Positions 17,339-26,264 of a DNA stretch of 37,259 nucleotides are shown one piece after another. The DNA is from Thiobacillus sp. Lineage in GTDB: Bacteria > Pseudomonadota > Gammaproteobacteria > Burkholderiales > Thiobacillaceae. The notes under the pieces were generated by a model. It saw only the letters and a program-made list of their open reading frames with translations. It had not been told where the DNA came from and did not search any database. Position numbers and translations under genes: made by a program. The stretch is from positions 1 through 37,259 of the forward strand of contig JAUYCF010000080.1 of NCBI GenBank assembly GCA_030692355.1, in the 5' to 3' direction. How positions within the stretch are numbered: position 1 is the stretch's first letter; every line of letters starts with the position of its first letter.

Positions 17339-18289
17339 TCAGTCGCCCCCGTCCATGGCCGCCTGCTGGCGCTTGATGAGTTGTTCAAGCGGATTGATGC
17401 CGCGGCTTTTGAGGATGTGATTGCGTACCGCTACTTCGACCAGCACGGCAAGATTGCGGCCGGCCGCAACCGGGATGCGCACCTTGGGAATGGCGACGCC
17501 GAGAATGGTTTCGGTCGACGCCACCATGTCGAGCCGGTTGAGGCTGACTTCGCCGATTTCCTGCGGATGCACCAGTTCGACGATAAGCTTGAGATTCTTT
17601 TGCGGCTTTACCGCTGTTTCACCGAACAGGAAGCGGATGTTGAGTATCCCCAGGCCGCGCACTTCGAGAAAGTCGCGGATCAGCGGCGGGCAATTGCCCT
17701 CCAGGATTTCGGGGGCGACATGTTTCAGGTCGACCACGTCGTCGGCGACCAGCCGGTGGCCGCGCGTGATGAGTTCGAGCGCCAGCTCGCTCTTGCCGAC
17801 GCCGGCGTCGCCCTTGATGAGGACGCCGGTGCCCAGCACTTCCAGGAATACCCCGTGGATCGAGGTGGCCTCGGCCAGGGTCTGCGTCAGGTAGTGCCCC
17901 AGGAAGGACATCAGGACGGGACTCGCCAGCATCGATGCGAACAGCGGTGTTCCGGTGCGCTCGGCGCTGTCGAGCAGGGCGGCCGGCACGGCTTCGCCGT
18001 TGGAGACGACAATGGCGGCCAGCTCGGTTGAAAACAGGTGGTCGATGGCGTTCTGCAGGGCGGATTCGGACAGGCTGCGCAGATAGTCCATTTCGGCCGG
18101 CCCCAGCACCTGCACCTGGTTGGGGTGCACGAAATTCAGGTGGCCGATGAGGGCCAGGGTCGGTTTCTGGATGGTTTCGGAAGACAGGCTGCGCTGGCCG
18201 CCGTTGCGTCCGGCCAGCCATTGCAGGCCGAGCTGTTCCGCCATGTCGCGGAACAGGGTCTCGACCGAAACGTGGCTTATCTCATCCAT
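17339..18289 (-). CDS. hprK: HPr kinase/phosphorylase
   Basis: A 316-residue bifunctional enzyme that phosphorylates HPr on a serine with ATP and removes the phosphate by phosphorolysis. The N-terminal half (1-130) is the regulatory domain. The catalytic half has IHGVF with H145, Walker A GDAGVGKS at 160-167, and the signature [10 protein letters not shown] with the conserved acidic residue. In betaproteobacteria HprK works within an incomplete PTS that regulates rather than imports sugars. ptsN lies just upstream and rapZ just downstream; ptsH and ptsI are not in the window. The start at 18289 precedes the conserved [10 protein letters not shown]; the longer frame enters ptsN. Confidence 0.95.
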   Translation of the reverse strand: MDEISHVSVETLFRDMAEQLGLQWLAGRNGGQRSLSSETIQKPTLALIGHLNFVHPNQVQVLGPAEMDYLRSLSESALQNAIDHLFSTELAAIVVSNGEAVPAALLDSAERTGTPLFASMLASPVLMSFLGHYLTQTLAEATSIHGVFLEVLGTGVLIKGDAGVGKSELALELITRGHRLVADDVVDLKHVAPEILEGNCPPLIRDFLEVRGLGILNIRFLFGETAVKPQKNLKLIVELVHPQEIGEVSLNRLDMVASTETILGVAIPKVRIPVAAGRNLAVLVEVAVRNHILKSRGINPLEQLIKRQQAAMDGGD

Positions 18290-18305
18290 GCGCCGGGTCG
18301 CGCGT

Positions 18306-18761
18306 TCAGCTTGACCATGCGTCGAGCAGCGCGACCAATTCGGTCGGGGTCGCCGCGTCCAGCATTTTTGCGCGCATGGCATCGTCGCCGAACAGTTGCG
18401 CCAGTTCGCCCAGAATCTGCAGATGACGTTCGTTGGCATCCTTGGGGACCAGCAAGATGAAGCACAGCGATACCGGCTGGTTGTCCGGGGCGTCGAATTC
18501 GAGCGGCGTCTTCAGGCGGTAAAATGCGCCGCTGGCATCCTTCAGCCCCTTGATGCGGCCATGCGGAATGGCGATGCCGTAGCCGAGCGCGGTCGAGCCC
18601 AGGCGTTCGCGTTCGAACAGGCTGGTGAAAACATCGGAAGCCTTGAGTCCGTGGATTCTGGCGAACAGCTCTGCGGCATGTTCGAATAGCTTCTTCTTGC
18701 TGGAGAAACTCATGTCCAGCAAGGTGGAGTCGGGGGTGATGAGCGGAGCGATTAGGTTCAT
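18306..18761 (-). CDS. ptsN: PTS IIA-like nitrogen-regulatory protein PtsN (EIIA-Ntr)
   Basis: A 151-residue protein of the mannitol/fructose IIA fold. The phospho-acceptor histidine is H67 in GYGIAIPHGRI, and RERLGSTALG precedes it. EIIA-Ntr receives phosphate from the nitrogen PTS and interacts with potassium transport and other regulators in characterised bacteria. Its place between hpf and hprK is the usual betaproteobacterial arrangement. There is a 16-base gap to hprK and a 95-base gap from hpf. Confidence 0.95.
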   Translation of the reverse strand: MNLIAPLITPDSTLLDMSFSSKKKLFEHAAELFARIHGLKASDVFTSLFERERLGSTALGYGIAIPHGRIKGLKDASGAFYRLKTPLEFDAPDNQPVSLCFILLVPKDANERHLQILGELAQLFGDDAMRAKMLDAATPTELVALLDAWSS

Positions 18762-18856
18762 GCCGGTTGCAAAGCCGGGGAAGGAAATCCGGCGCCTGCA
18801 AATTATACGCCCGGAGAGGCTCCGGGCGGGGGCGCTTCAGTTCGGGCAGTTCGGCG

Positions 18857-19192
18857 TCAGACAGCGCTTTCTGTCGGTTGATGCTTCAAACCGCCGTCGG
18901 CCTGATGGACATCCGCGGTTTTTTCCTTGTGCCTGACGATCTGGCGATCCAGTTTGTCGGCCAGAAGGTCGATGGCGGCGTACATGTTGCCGTCCTCGCT
19001 GCGAGCGTGGAAATCATGGCCCTTGACGTGGAGGGTGGCTTCCACTTTGTGCACCAGTTTTTCCACCTGCATGATCACGGTAAGGTTGATGACATGATCG
19101 AAGTGGCGTTTGACGCGGTCGAGTTTCTCGGAAACATAGTCGCGAATGGCTGGGGTCACTGCCAGATGATGGCCGGAAATCGTCAAATTCAT
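18857..19192 (-). CDS. hpf: Ribosome hibernation promoting factor, short form
   Basis: A 111-residue protein that starts MNLTISGHHLAVTPAIRDYV and has the conserved EATLHVKGHDFHA ... DMYAAID-like block (EDGNMYAAIDLLADKLDRQI) and then a basic RHKEK tail. Short HPF binds the 30S decoding region and promotes 100S ribosome dimers with RMF in stationary phase; it lacks the long-form dimerisation domain. A strong AGGAGG stands 5 bases before the ATG (19197-19202 on the plus strand). Linkage to rpoN is conserved in proteobacteria. The 114-base gap to rpoN contains TATAAA on the minus strand and may hold a promoter. Confidence 0.94.
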   Translation of the reverse strand: MNLTISGHHLAVTPAIRDYVSEKLDRVKRHFDHVINLTVIMQVEKLVHKVEATLHVKGHDFHARSEDGNMYAAIDLLADKLDRQIVRHKEKTADVHQADGGLKHQPTESAV

Positions 19193-19306
19193 AGAGCCTC
19201 CTAAGTCTGTTGATAAAACTGAAAAATCGGCTTGTTTATACTTCGGAGCGTTGATTTGCGTCCGGTTTCATTGTGAGACGAAACTGAAATACATTCAAGA
19301 AGACCG

Positions 19307-20740
19307 TTAAAGCGCACGCCGCATGTTTGCCGGCGGAATGTGCAGCGTTTCGCGATATTTCGCGACAGTTCGGCGGGCGACCACGATGCCCTGCAGGCTC
19401 AAAACCTCGGCCAATTGGCCGTCGGATAGCGGTTTTTTGCCGTTTTCGGCGGCGATCAGCTGCTTGATCAGCGCCCGAATCGCGGTGGACGAGCAGGCGC
19501 CGCCGCTGTCGGTGGCGACGTGGCTGCCGAAAAAATACTTCAGTTCGTACAGGCCGCGCGGGGTCATCATGAATTTTTGCGTGGTGACGCGCGAAATGGT
19601 CGATTCGTGCAGTTCCACCGTGTCGGCAATTTCACGTAGTACCAATGGGCGCATCGCCACATCCCCGTGCTCGAAGAATTGCTTCTGCCGGTCGACGATG
19701 GCCTGCGAGACGCGCAGGATGGTATCGAACCGCTGTTGCACGTTCTTGATCAGCCAGCGCGCTTCCTGCAGCTGGGTGGCAAGCTGGCCGCCGCCGCTTT
19801 CACGGTGGCGCGCCAGGATGTCGGCATAGACGCGATTGACGCGCAGTTTGGGCATGGCGTCGGCGTTGAGGCTGGCAATCCACATGCCCTTGACCTTGCG
19901 TACATACACGTCCGGAATGACATAGCGTGTTTCGTCGGCGCCGAAGACGGCGCCCGGACGCGGGTTGAGCGAAAGGATCAGGGTACGCGCCGCGTGCAGC
20001 ACGGCATCGTCGATGCCGAGCACTTTCTTCAGCTTGCCGACATCGCGTGCGGCCAGCAGGTCGAGATAATGCGCGGTCAGCCGCATGGCGACGTCGCGCG
20101 CCGGGATGTCGGGGGGCAGGGCGCGCAGTTGCAGGGTCAGGCATTCGGCCAGGTTGCGCGCGCCGACTCCGGTCGGATCCATGTTCTGCAGGTGCTTGAG
20201 CGCGGTCTCGACTTCCTGGGGCTCGAGCTCATCGAGCTCGTCCCGCAGGCTGGTGGTGATGTCTTCCAGCGGCTGGGTCAGGAAACCGGAATCGTCCAGG
20301 TCGTCGATCAGCGTGGCAACCAGGGTGCGGTCGCGCAAAGTGAGCGGGCTGACGATCAGCTGGTTCAGCAGGTGTTCGCGCAGGGTTGAACCCGCTACCG
20401 AGCCTTGCTCATAGTCGCTGTCTTCGTCATTGCTGCCGGCCGAGCTGTAATCGTTCCAGTCGGAATCATCCAGCGCGGTGACGGGATCCGATTCGGAGCT
20501 TTCGGGCTGACTGGGTTCCGTGCTTTGCGCCTCGGCCTCGGCGGTGTGGGCGGGCGCTTCGGCGGCGGCAAGGCCGGCGTCGTCCTCGTCCTCGCGTTCC
20601 AGCAGCGGGTTGTCCTGCAGCATTTGTTCCAGCTCCTGGTTCAATTCCAGCGTCGATAGCTGCAATAGCCGGATCGACTGCTGCAGTTGCGGCGTCAGGG
20701 TAAGGTGCTGGCCGAGCTTGAGTTGAAGGCTGTGTTTCAT
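19307..20740 (-). CDS. rpoN: RNA polymerase sigma-54 factor
   Basis: A 477-residue sigma factor that recognises -24/-12 promoters and needs an AAA+ activator. Region I (1-50) is Gln/Leu-rich: SLQLKLGQHLTLTPQLQQSI. An acidic region II (52-120) follows. The core-binding domain comes next, and the C-terminal DNA-binding part contains the helix-turn-helix and the RpoN box ARRTVAKYRE near 456-465. A sigma-54-type site at 26948-26963 in this window is a candidate target. The gene follows lptB at a 71-base distance, which contains an AT-rich inverted repeat. Confidence 0.97.
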   Translation of the reverse strand: MKHSLQLKLGQHLTLTPQLQQSIRLLQLSTLELNQELEQMLQDNPLLEREDEDDAGLAAAEAPAHTAEAEAQSTEPSQPESSESDPVTALDDSDWNDYSSAGSNDEDSDYEQGSVAGSTLREHLLNQLIVSPLTLRDRTLVATLIDDLDDSGFLTQPLEDITTSLRDELDELEPQEVETALKHLQNMDPTGVGARNLAECLTLQLRALPPDIPARDVAMRLTAHYLDLLAARDVGKLKKVLGIDDAVLHAARTLILSLNPRPGAVFGADETRYVIPDVYVRKVKGMWIASLNADAMPKLRVNRVYADILARHRESGGGQLATQLQEARWLIKNVQQRFDTILRVSQAIVDRQKQFFEHGDVAMRPLVLREIADTVELHESTISRVTTQKFMMTPRGLYELKYFFGSHVATDSGGACSSTAIRALIKQLIAAENGKKPLSDGQLAEVLSLQGIVVARRTVAKYRETLHIPPANMRRAL

Positions 20741-20774
20741 GGAATCTGACTACGGCAAAAATCATGCCGACTTG

Positions 20775-20797
20775 AATCAAGTGTAGCTTGATTTTTT
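20775..20797. other. Inverted repeat with T-run in the lptB-rpoN gap
   Basis: AATCAAG (20775-20781) and CTTGATT (20787-20793) form a perfect 7-bp stem followed on the plus strand by more T. The T-run is on the wrong strand to end the lptB message, which reads leftwards. It could stop an antisense transcript coming from rpoN, or serve as a protein-binding dyad ahead of rpoN. It is AT-rich, unlike its surroundings. Confidence 0.4.
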
Positions 20798-20811
20798 AGA
20801 GCAGATTGAAG

Positions 20812-21534
20812 TTACAGGCGGAAATTCTCGCCGAGATAGACCTTGCGCGCGTTGTCGTCCTGGATGATGAGGTCGGGCGTGCCCGCGGTCAGCACGCGGC
20901 CTTCATTGATGATGTAGGCGCGGTCGCAGATGCCGAGGGTTTCACGCACGTTGTGGTCGGTGATGAGCACGCCGATATCGCGCTCGATCAGGAAATGCAC
21001 CAGCTTCTGGATGTCGAGCACGGCAATGGGATCAACCCCGGCGAAGGGTTCGTCGAGCAGGATGAAGCGCGGATTGATGGCCAGCGCGCGCGCGATTTCC
21101 ACGCGGCGGCGCTCGCCGCCGGACAGGCTGATGGCGGCCGCATCGCGCAGATGCTCGATGTGCAGATCATTGAGCAGGTTGTTGAGGTGTTCCTCGCGTT
21201 CGTCCGGGGTGTAGGGTTTGAGTTCCAGAATGGCGCGGATGTTTTCCTCCACCGTCATCTTGCGGAAGATGGACGGCTCCTGCGGCAGGTAGGACAGCCC
21301 CAGCCGCGCGCGCTGGTGGATCGCCATATGGGTGAGGTCATGCGTGTCCAGCCGCACGCTGCCGCCGTCCGCTGCGACCAGCCCCACCACCATGTAGAAG
21401 CAGGTGGTCTTGCCGGCGCCGTTTGGTCCCAGCAGGCCGACTACCTCGCCGCTGTTGACCTCGAATGAGACGTCGTGCACCACGGTGCGTTTGCCATACG
21501 TCTTGCGCAGGCCCTGGGCGGAAATCTGGCTCAT
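20812..21534 (-). CDS. lptB: LPS export ABC transporter ATP-binding protein LptB
   Basis: A 240-residue ATPase that drives lipopolysaccharide extraction from the inner membrane with LptF and LptG. Walker A is GPNGAGKTT, the Q-loop is in YLPQEPSIF, the ABC signature is LSGGERRR and Walker B is FILLDEP; the switch His follows in [10 protein letters not shown]. The start [14 protein letters not shown] at 21534 overlaps the lptA stop by 4 bases. A longer frame upstream is only the shifted reading of lptA. LptF and LptG are not in the window. Confidence 0.96.
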   Translation of the reverse strand: MSQISAQGLRKTYGKRTVVHDVSFEVNSGEVVGLLGPNGAGKTTCFYMVVGLVAADGGSVRLDTHDLTHMAIHQRARLGLSYLPQEPSIFRKMTVEENIRAILELKPYTPDEREEHLNNLLNDLHIEHLRDAAAISLSGGERRRVEIARALAINPRFILLDEPFAGVDPIAVLDIQKLVHFLIERDIGVLITDHNVRETLGICDRAYIINEGRVLTAGTPDLIIQDDNARKVYLGENFRL

Positions 21535-22073
21535 GGCTGGTCGGGTTGCGTGGTGGGCTGGTCGGTGCGCGGCTTTGGGCGAATGACGGCGCGTACCCGG
21601 CCGGCCGGGGTTTCCACGCCGGGCTGGCCGACGACCTTGTAGAACTCGGTGTCGGCATTGTAGGAAATCTGCGCGCCGCGCAGTTCGTCGCTGCCGCGCC
21701 GCAGCCGGGCCTGGCCGATCATTTCGAGCTGGCTGTTGACGCTGTCGTACTCGATGCGGTCGGCAACCCCCTCGATGAATTCGTCGCGGTTGTCGAGCTT
21801 CTGGCGGAACGTCGCGGGGCGGCCGATGGCGCTTATCCTGTCGAGCCCGCCTGCATTCTGGGTTACCTGCACGCGGTCGGCCCGCAGCATCAGCGTGCCC
21901 TGGCTCAAGATCACATTGCCCTGGTAGACGCTGACTTTCCGGATGTCGTCGAGGGTGACCATGTCGGCTTCGAGGTTGACCGGCTTGTCGCGGTCGGCTT
22001 TTTCGGCATGGGCGGGCGAGGCCAGCAACGCGGCACACAGCGCCGCATAGAAACCCATCTTCAATGTATGCAT
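21531..22073 (-). CDS. lptA: LPS transport periplasmic protein LptA
   Basis: A 180-residue protein with a signal peptide ending near ASPAHA (about residue 23). The OstA/LptA beta-jellyroll follows: [20 protein letters not shown], then [19 protein letters not shown] and [11 protein letters not shown]. It forms the periplasmic bridge that carries LPS to the outer membrane. A Pro/Thr-rich tail ends the protein. The start at 22073 is taken; the ATG at 22058 ([10 protein letters not shown]) would give a more ordinary signal peptide and cannot be excluded. It overlaps lptB by 4 bases. Confidence 0.94.
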   Translation of the reverse strand: MHTLKMGFYAALCAALLASPAHAEKADRDKPVNLEADMVTLDDIRKVSVYQGNVILSQGTLMLRADRVQVTQNAGGLDRISAIGRPATFRQKLDNRDEFIEGVADRIEYDSVNSQLEMIGQARLRRGSDELRGAQISYNADTEFYKVVGQPGVETPAGRVRAVIRPKPRTDQPTTQPDQP

Positions 22074-22092
22074 GGCAATAACGAGCCCTTGG

Positions 22093-22665
22093 TCAGTCTT
22101 GTCGGGAAAAATAACGGGCGTGCACCCGTCCTGTCAGTTTGATGACGCGTTGTCCGGCGTCGTATTCCATGGCGCCGGCGCGCACCGTTACGATGTCGTC
22201 GAGGATTTCGACGGCGCCCGGCGCGCGCAGCAGGTCGCGCTCGGGGAAAACAAGCAGCTGTTCCGTGCGCAGGGTCATGGCGGATTGTCCGGGGCGGGCG
22301 GCACGTTCGACGACGACGCCGCCGAGCAGCACCACCTCGTCGCCGCCGGCCGAGACGGTGGCCTGCTTTGCCACGGCACTCACTTCGCCGGCTTCGGCGT
22401 CGAGTTGGACGAAGCGGGGCGATTCCAGTTCCGTGCGCTTGCTGCCGGAATAATGCTTGAGCTTTTTGGCGGACAAGCGGTAGTGCGGTTTGCCAGCCGG
22501 ATCGGTGCGCAGCGCATCGAAGTTTTCCATGATGCCTTCGGGGTCGGTTTGGCTCGTTTTGCTGCCGGTTTCAGTCAGCTGCACCGAACGCTCGATCCAG
22601 AAGCTGAGCGCGGCCAGCAGCAGCAAAATCGCCAGCGGCAGCCACAGCGAGCCCCGTGCGATCAT
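22093..22665 (-). CDS. lptC: LPS export protein LptC
   Basis: A 190-residue bitopic protein. One membrane segment lies at about 8-24 (LWLPLAILLLLAALSFW), and the rest is a periplasmic jellyroll of the LptC family (MENFDALRTDPAGKPHYRLS near the start of the domain). It links the LptBFG complex with LptA. Sequence conservation in this family is low, but order and topology are decisive: it sits 19 bases before lptA and 37 bases after kdsC. Confidence 0.92.
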   Translation of the reverse strand: MIARGSLWLPLAILLLLAALSFWIERSVQLTETGSKTSQTDPEGIMENFDALRTDPAGKPHYRLSAKKLKHYSGSKRTELESPRFVQLDAEAGEVSAVAKQATVSAGGDEVVLLGGVVVERAARPGQSAMTLRTEQLLVFPERDLLRAPGAVEILDDIVTVRAGAMEYDAGQRVIKLTGRVHARYFSRQD

Positions 22666-22702
22666 GTCGCCCTCAAATCCGCGGTGCCCGATACGCGACG
22701 TT

Positions 22703-23248
22703 TCATTTCAGATAGGGGGCCAATGCCGCGTCCAGCGTGCCCTGTGCGCGCATCAGGAATTCGCAGGCTTCGCGCACCGCGCCGCGCCCGGCTTCACGGG
22801 TGGTGATGTAGTGGCTGTGCGCCTTCACCAGATCGGGGGCGGCGGGCACGGTGATCGCCAGGCCGGCCCGTCGCATCACCGGCAGGTCGACCACGTCGTC
22901 GCCCATGTAGGCGGTTGCTTCGCATTCGATGTTCAGTTCGCGGCAGAGCGCCTCGTACACGACCAGCTTGTCGTGCGCGCCCTGGTGGACGATCCCGATG
23001 CCGAGGTTTTTCGCGCGGTTTTCCACCACGCGCGAGCTGCGGCCGGTGATGATGGCAAGCTCGACGCCGCTGCCCTTGAGCATTTTCAGGCCGTGGCCGT
23101 CGAGCGAGTTGAAGCCCTTGTATTCCTGCCCGTCGTCGGCCAGGAACAGGGTGCCGTCGGTCATCACGCCATCGACGTCGAACGCAACCAGCCTGATTTT
23201 CTGCGCGCGTGCGATCAGGGCTTTATTGATCAACCCGGCAGCCATCAC
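22703..23248 (-). CDS. kdsC: 3-deoxy-D-manno-octulosonate 8-phosphate phosphatase KdsC
   Basis: A 181-residue HAD-superfamily phosphatase that makes free Kdo for lipid A-core synthesis. HAD motif I is FDVDGVMTDG (nucleophile in FDVDG near residue 23), motif II IITGRSS, and the metal-binding motif IV YMGDDVVDLPVM. The short form with a C0 type cap and tetrameric assembly fits this length. The start ATGATG at 23248 overlaps the kdsD stop by 4 bases, with 23245 as an alternative. Confidence 0.95.
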   Translation of the reverse strand: MMAAGLINKALIARAQKIRLVAFDVDGVMTDGTLFLADDGQEYKGFNSLDGHGLKMLKGSGVELAIITGRSSRVVENRAKNLGIGIVHQGAHDKLVVYEALCRELNIECEATAYMGDDVVDLPVMRRAGLAITVPAAPDLVKAHSHYITTREAGRGAVREACEFLMRAQGTLDAALAPYLK

Positions 23249-24240
23249 ACCACCCCCGCTTTCAGCAGGTCGTGCATGTTGAGCGCGCCGACCAGGGTGT
23301 TGTCGGCGTCGACCACCAGCAGGCCGTTGATTTTCAGGGTGTCCATTTTCTCCACCGCCGCCACGGCGAGTTCGTCCGCGCCGATCGTCTTGGGATTGGG
23401 CGTCATCAGGTCGGTCACCCGCGCCTGCTGCAGATCGAGCGCATGCTCCAGCGCCCGCCGCAGGTCGCCGTCGGTGAACACCCCCGCCACTTTCCCGGCG
23501 GCGTCGACCACGGCGGTCATGCCGAGTCCCTTCTTCGTCATTTCGAGCAGAGCGACCTTGAGCGAGGCATCGTGATCGATTTTCGGCAGTTCGTCGCCGC
23601 TGTGCATGACGTCACGCACGTGCACCAGCAGGCGCCGGCCTAGGCTGCCACCGGGATGGGAGCGGGCGAAGTCGTCGGCCGAAAAGCCGCGTGCATCGAG
23701 CAGTGCCACCGCCAGCGCATCGCCCAGCGCCAGCGCCGCGGTGGTGCTGGCGGTGGGCGCCAGGTTGAGCGGGCAGGCTTCCTTGTCGACCGCTGCATTG
23801 AGGTGGGCGTCGGCCTCGCGCGCCAGGGTCGAATGCGGATTGCCGGTCATCGCGATGAGCTTGGCGCCGCGGCGCTTGAGGAGCGGCACGATGCAGACGA
23901 TTTCGTTGCTCTCGCCCGAATTCGACAGCGCCAGCACCACATCGTTTGGCGCGATCATGCCGAGGTCGCCGTGGCTGGCTTCGCCCGGATGCATGAAAAA
24001 CGCCGGGGTGCCGGTGGACGCCAGGGTGGCGGCGATCTTGCCGCCGATGTGTCCGGACTTGCCCATGCCCGACACCACCACGCGGCCGCTGCAGGCCAGG
24101 ATCAGGTGCACGGCGTCGGCAAAACCGGCGTCGAGGCGGGAGGCGGTGGTACGCAGGGCGTCGGCTTCGATATCGAGCACCTGGCGCGCAAGCGCAAGCA
24201 AATGTTCGGCGGAGGTGGGTTGGGGTCGCATGGTCGGCAA
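23245..24240 (-). CDS. kdsD: D-arabinose 5-phosphate isomerase
   Basis: A 331-residue enzyme that interconverts ribulose 5-phosphate and arabinose 5-phosphate, the first step of Kdo synthesis. The N-terminal SIS domain has VVSGMGKSGHIGGKIAATLA and FMHPGEASHGDLGM. Two CBS domains follow (about 210-330), starting at VRDVMHSGDELP and LMTPNPKTIG. Length matches the KdsD/KpsF family. The start is the ATG at 24240; the ATG at 24231 (MRPQPTS) is possible. It is the first gene of the minus-strand array and lies 38 bases from the divergent antiporter gene. Confidence 0.95.
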   Translation of the reverse strand: MPTMRPQPTSAEHLLALARQVLDIEADALRTTASRLDAGFADAVHLILACSGRVVVSGMGKSGHIGGKIAATLASTGTPAFFMHPGEASHGDLGMIAPNDVVLALSNSGESNEIVCIVPLLKRRGAKLIAMTGNPHSTLAREADAHLNAAVDKEACPLNLAPTASTTAALALGDALAVALLDARGFSADDFARSHPGGSLGRRLLVHVRDVMHSGDELPKIDHDASLKVALLEMTKKGLGMTAVVDAAGKVAGVFTDGDLRRALEHALDLQQARVTDLMTPNPKTIGADELAVAAVEKMDTLKINGLLVVDADNTLVGALNMHDLLKAGVV

Positions 24241-24247
24241 GTATACT
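24220..24247 (+). promoter_or_regulatory. Candidate sigma-70 promoter of the antiporter gene
   Basis: TTGGGG (24220-24225) and TATACT (24242-24247) are separated by 16 bases. The start would be near 24254, 25 bases before the ATG at 24279. The -10 region contains the palindrome GTATAC, so the same bases could serve the divergent kdsD promoter as well. The -35 match is only partial. Confidence 0.4.
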
Positions 24248-24278
24248 AAAGCCTGCCTTTCCAGCCGCGTTTTCCTGA

Positions 24279-26246
24279 ATGCACTCCAGCCTCCAGCTCG
24301 TTCTGATATTGCTCGCGGTTGCCGTGCTGGTGGCCGCTGCCGCGCGCGCCCTGCGCCTGCCGACCATGCTCGGCTATCTGGTGACCGGCATCGCCATCGG
24401 GCCGTTCGCGCTGGGCTGGATTCCGGAAAGCGAAGAGGCGCGTTATCTGGCCGAATTCGGCGTGGTGTTCCTGATGTTTTCCATCGGCCTGGAATTCAGC
24501 CTGCCGCGCCTGATGACCATGCGCATGACGGTGTTCGGCTTCGGCGGCACGCAGGTCGTGCTCACCATCGTGCTTACCGCGCTGATCGCCTGGCTGCTCG
24601 ACTTGCCGTTGCTGGCGGCCATCGCGCTGGGCGGCATCATGTCGATGTCGTCCACCGCCATCGTGTCGAAGCTGCTGGCCGAGCGGCTGGAAATCCAGAC
24701 CCCGCACGGTCGTCAGATATTCGGCGCGCTGCTGTTCCAGGATCTGGCGGTGGTGCCGCTGTTGATCCTGATTCCGGCGTTCGCCAAGGATGCCGACGAC
24801 ATGGGGCTGGTGCTGGGGCTGGCCACGTTCAAGGCGGTGGTGGTACTGGGTTTTCTGCTGTTCGTCGGCCAGCGCATCATGCGCCCCTGGTTCCAGTGGG
24901 TGGCCGGCCACAAGTCGCCAGAACTGTTCACGCTGAACCTGCTGCTGTTCACCCTGGGGCTGGCCTTCCTCACCGAAAGCGCCGGCCTGTCGCTGGCGCT
25001 GGGCGCCTTCCTGGCGGGCATGCTGATTTCGGAAACCGAATACCGCTACCAGGTGGAAGACGACATCAAGCCCTTCCGCGACGTCTTGCTGGGGCTGTTC
25101 TTTGTCACCATCGGGATGCGGCTCGACCTGATGCAGGTGATGCTGAACTGGAGCGACGTGCTGCTGCTGGTGGCGGCCATCGTCATCGGCAAGGTCGTGC
25201 TGGTGGGCGGGCTGGCGATGGCCTTCGGCAGCAGCCGGCCCACCGCCGTGCGCACGGCATTGGGGCTGGCGCAGGCCGGCGAGTTCGGCTTCGTGTTGCT
25301 GGCGCAGGCGGCCGACCTGACGCTGCTGGGCGCCGGGATCACCCAGCCGGTGCTGGCGGCCATGGTGCTGTCGATGCTGATCGCCCCGCTCCTGATCAAC
25401 CGCATGGACGCGATCACCCGTCTGCTTGCCGGCAGCGAATGGGCCGGGCGCGCCAAGGAAGTGCACGACATCGCGCTCAAGACCTTCGGCAAGGCCCAGC
25501 ACGTGATCGTCTGCGGCTATGGCCGCAGCGGCCAGAACCTGTCACGCCTGCTGGAGGCCGAAGGTATCAGCTTCGTCGCGCTCGACGCCGACCCCGAGCG
25601 CATCCGCGCCGTGGCCGCGTCGGGCGTCAACGTGGTGTACGGCGACGCCAGCCGCCGCGAAGTGCTGGTCGCCGCCGGCTTGAGCCGCGCGCAGGCCGTC
25701 GTGGTGACCTATTCCGACCTGCGTTCGAGCATGGCGATCCTGCGCCACGTGCGCGAATTGCGGCCGGAACTGCCGGTGGTGGTGCGCACCGTCGACGATA
25801 CCCACATCGATACGCTGAAGGCGGCGGGCGCGGCCGAAGTGGTGTCCGAGGTGATGGAGGGCTCGTTGATGCTGGCATCCCACGCGCTGATGCTGCTGGG
25901 CGTGCCGCTCACCCAGGTGCTGAAACGGATCCGCGAAGTGCGCGAATCGCGTTATGCCATCATGCGCGGCTTTTTCCGCGGCGCCTCCGACGCCGACGAA
26001 CTCGACCAGCACGCCCAGCCGCGCCTGCATACCGTGCTGATCACGCAGGGCGCCGCGGCGGCGGGGCACAGTCTGGAAAGCCTGGCGCTGGACGAATTGC
26101 TGGTGGAAGTGGTGGCGATCCGCCGCCAGGGAATCAAGGGGATCGATCCCCAGCCCGACACCGAAATCAAGGTCGGCGATGTGCTGTTGCTGCGCGGCGC
26201 CGCCGACGGGCTGGCGGCGGCGGAGTTCAGGGTGCTGCAGGGTTAG
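24279..26246 (+). CDS. Monovalent cation:proton antiporter, KefB/KefC-like (CPA2) with RCK domains
   Basis: A 655-residue protein. The N-terminal ~390 residues form about 12 membrane segments of the CPA2 family. They include GYLVTGIAIGPFAL, FSIGLEFSLPRL, FGALLFQDLAVVPLLIL (the QD pair of the Kef type ion site) and ALGAFLAGMLISETEY. An RCK_N domain follows at about 405-525 with the Rossmann motif VIVCGYGRSGQNLSRLL, then an RCK_C domain (about 575-655). Proteins of this kind export K+ or Na+ in exchange for protons, with nucleotide or glutathione-linked gating in Kef; the exact ion here is not known. It is transcribed away from kdsD and converges on a prepilin gene 18 bases beyond its stop. Confidence 0.9.
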   Translation: MHSSLQLVLILLAVAVLVAAAARALRLPTMLGYLVTGIAIGPFALGWIPESEEARYLAEFGVVFLMFSIGLEFSLPRLMTMRMTVFGFGGTQVVLTIVLTALIAWLLDLPLLAAIALGGIMSMSSTAIVSKLLAERLEIQTPHGRQIFGALLFQDLAVVPLLILIPAFAKDADDMGLVLGLATFKAVVVLGFLLFVGQRIMRPWFQWVAGHKSPELFTLNLLLFTLGLAFLTESAGLSLALGAFLAGMLISETEYRYQVEDDIKPFRDVLLGLFFVTIGMRLDLMQVMLNWSDVLLLVAAIVIGKVVLVGGLAMAFGSSRPTAVRTALGLAQAGEFGFVLLAQAADLTLLGAGITQPVLAAMVLSMLIAPLLINRMDAITRLLAGSEWAGRAKEVHDIALKTFGKAQHVIVCGYGRSGQNLSRLLEAEGISFVALDADPERIRAVAASGVNVVYGDASRREVLVAAGLSRAQAVVVTYSDLRSSMAILRHVRELRPELPVVVRTVDDTHIDTLKAAGAAEVVSEVMEGSLMLASHALMLLGVPLTQVLKRIREVRESRYAIMRGFFRGASDADELDQHAQPRLHTVLITQGAAAAGHSLESLALDELLVEVVAIRRQGIKGIDPQPDTEIKVGDVLLLRGAADGLAAAEFRVLQG

Positions 26247-26264
26247 GCCTGCAACGGGTCTACC

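Noticed and set aside
24246-25502. 418-residue minus-strand frame opposite the antiporter gene
   Set aside because: Gln/His/Arg-rich shadow frame; the antiporter on the plus strand has clear domains.
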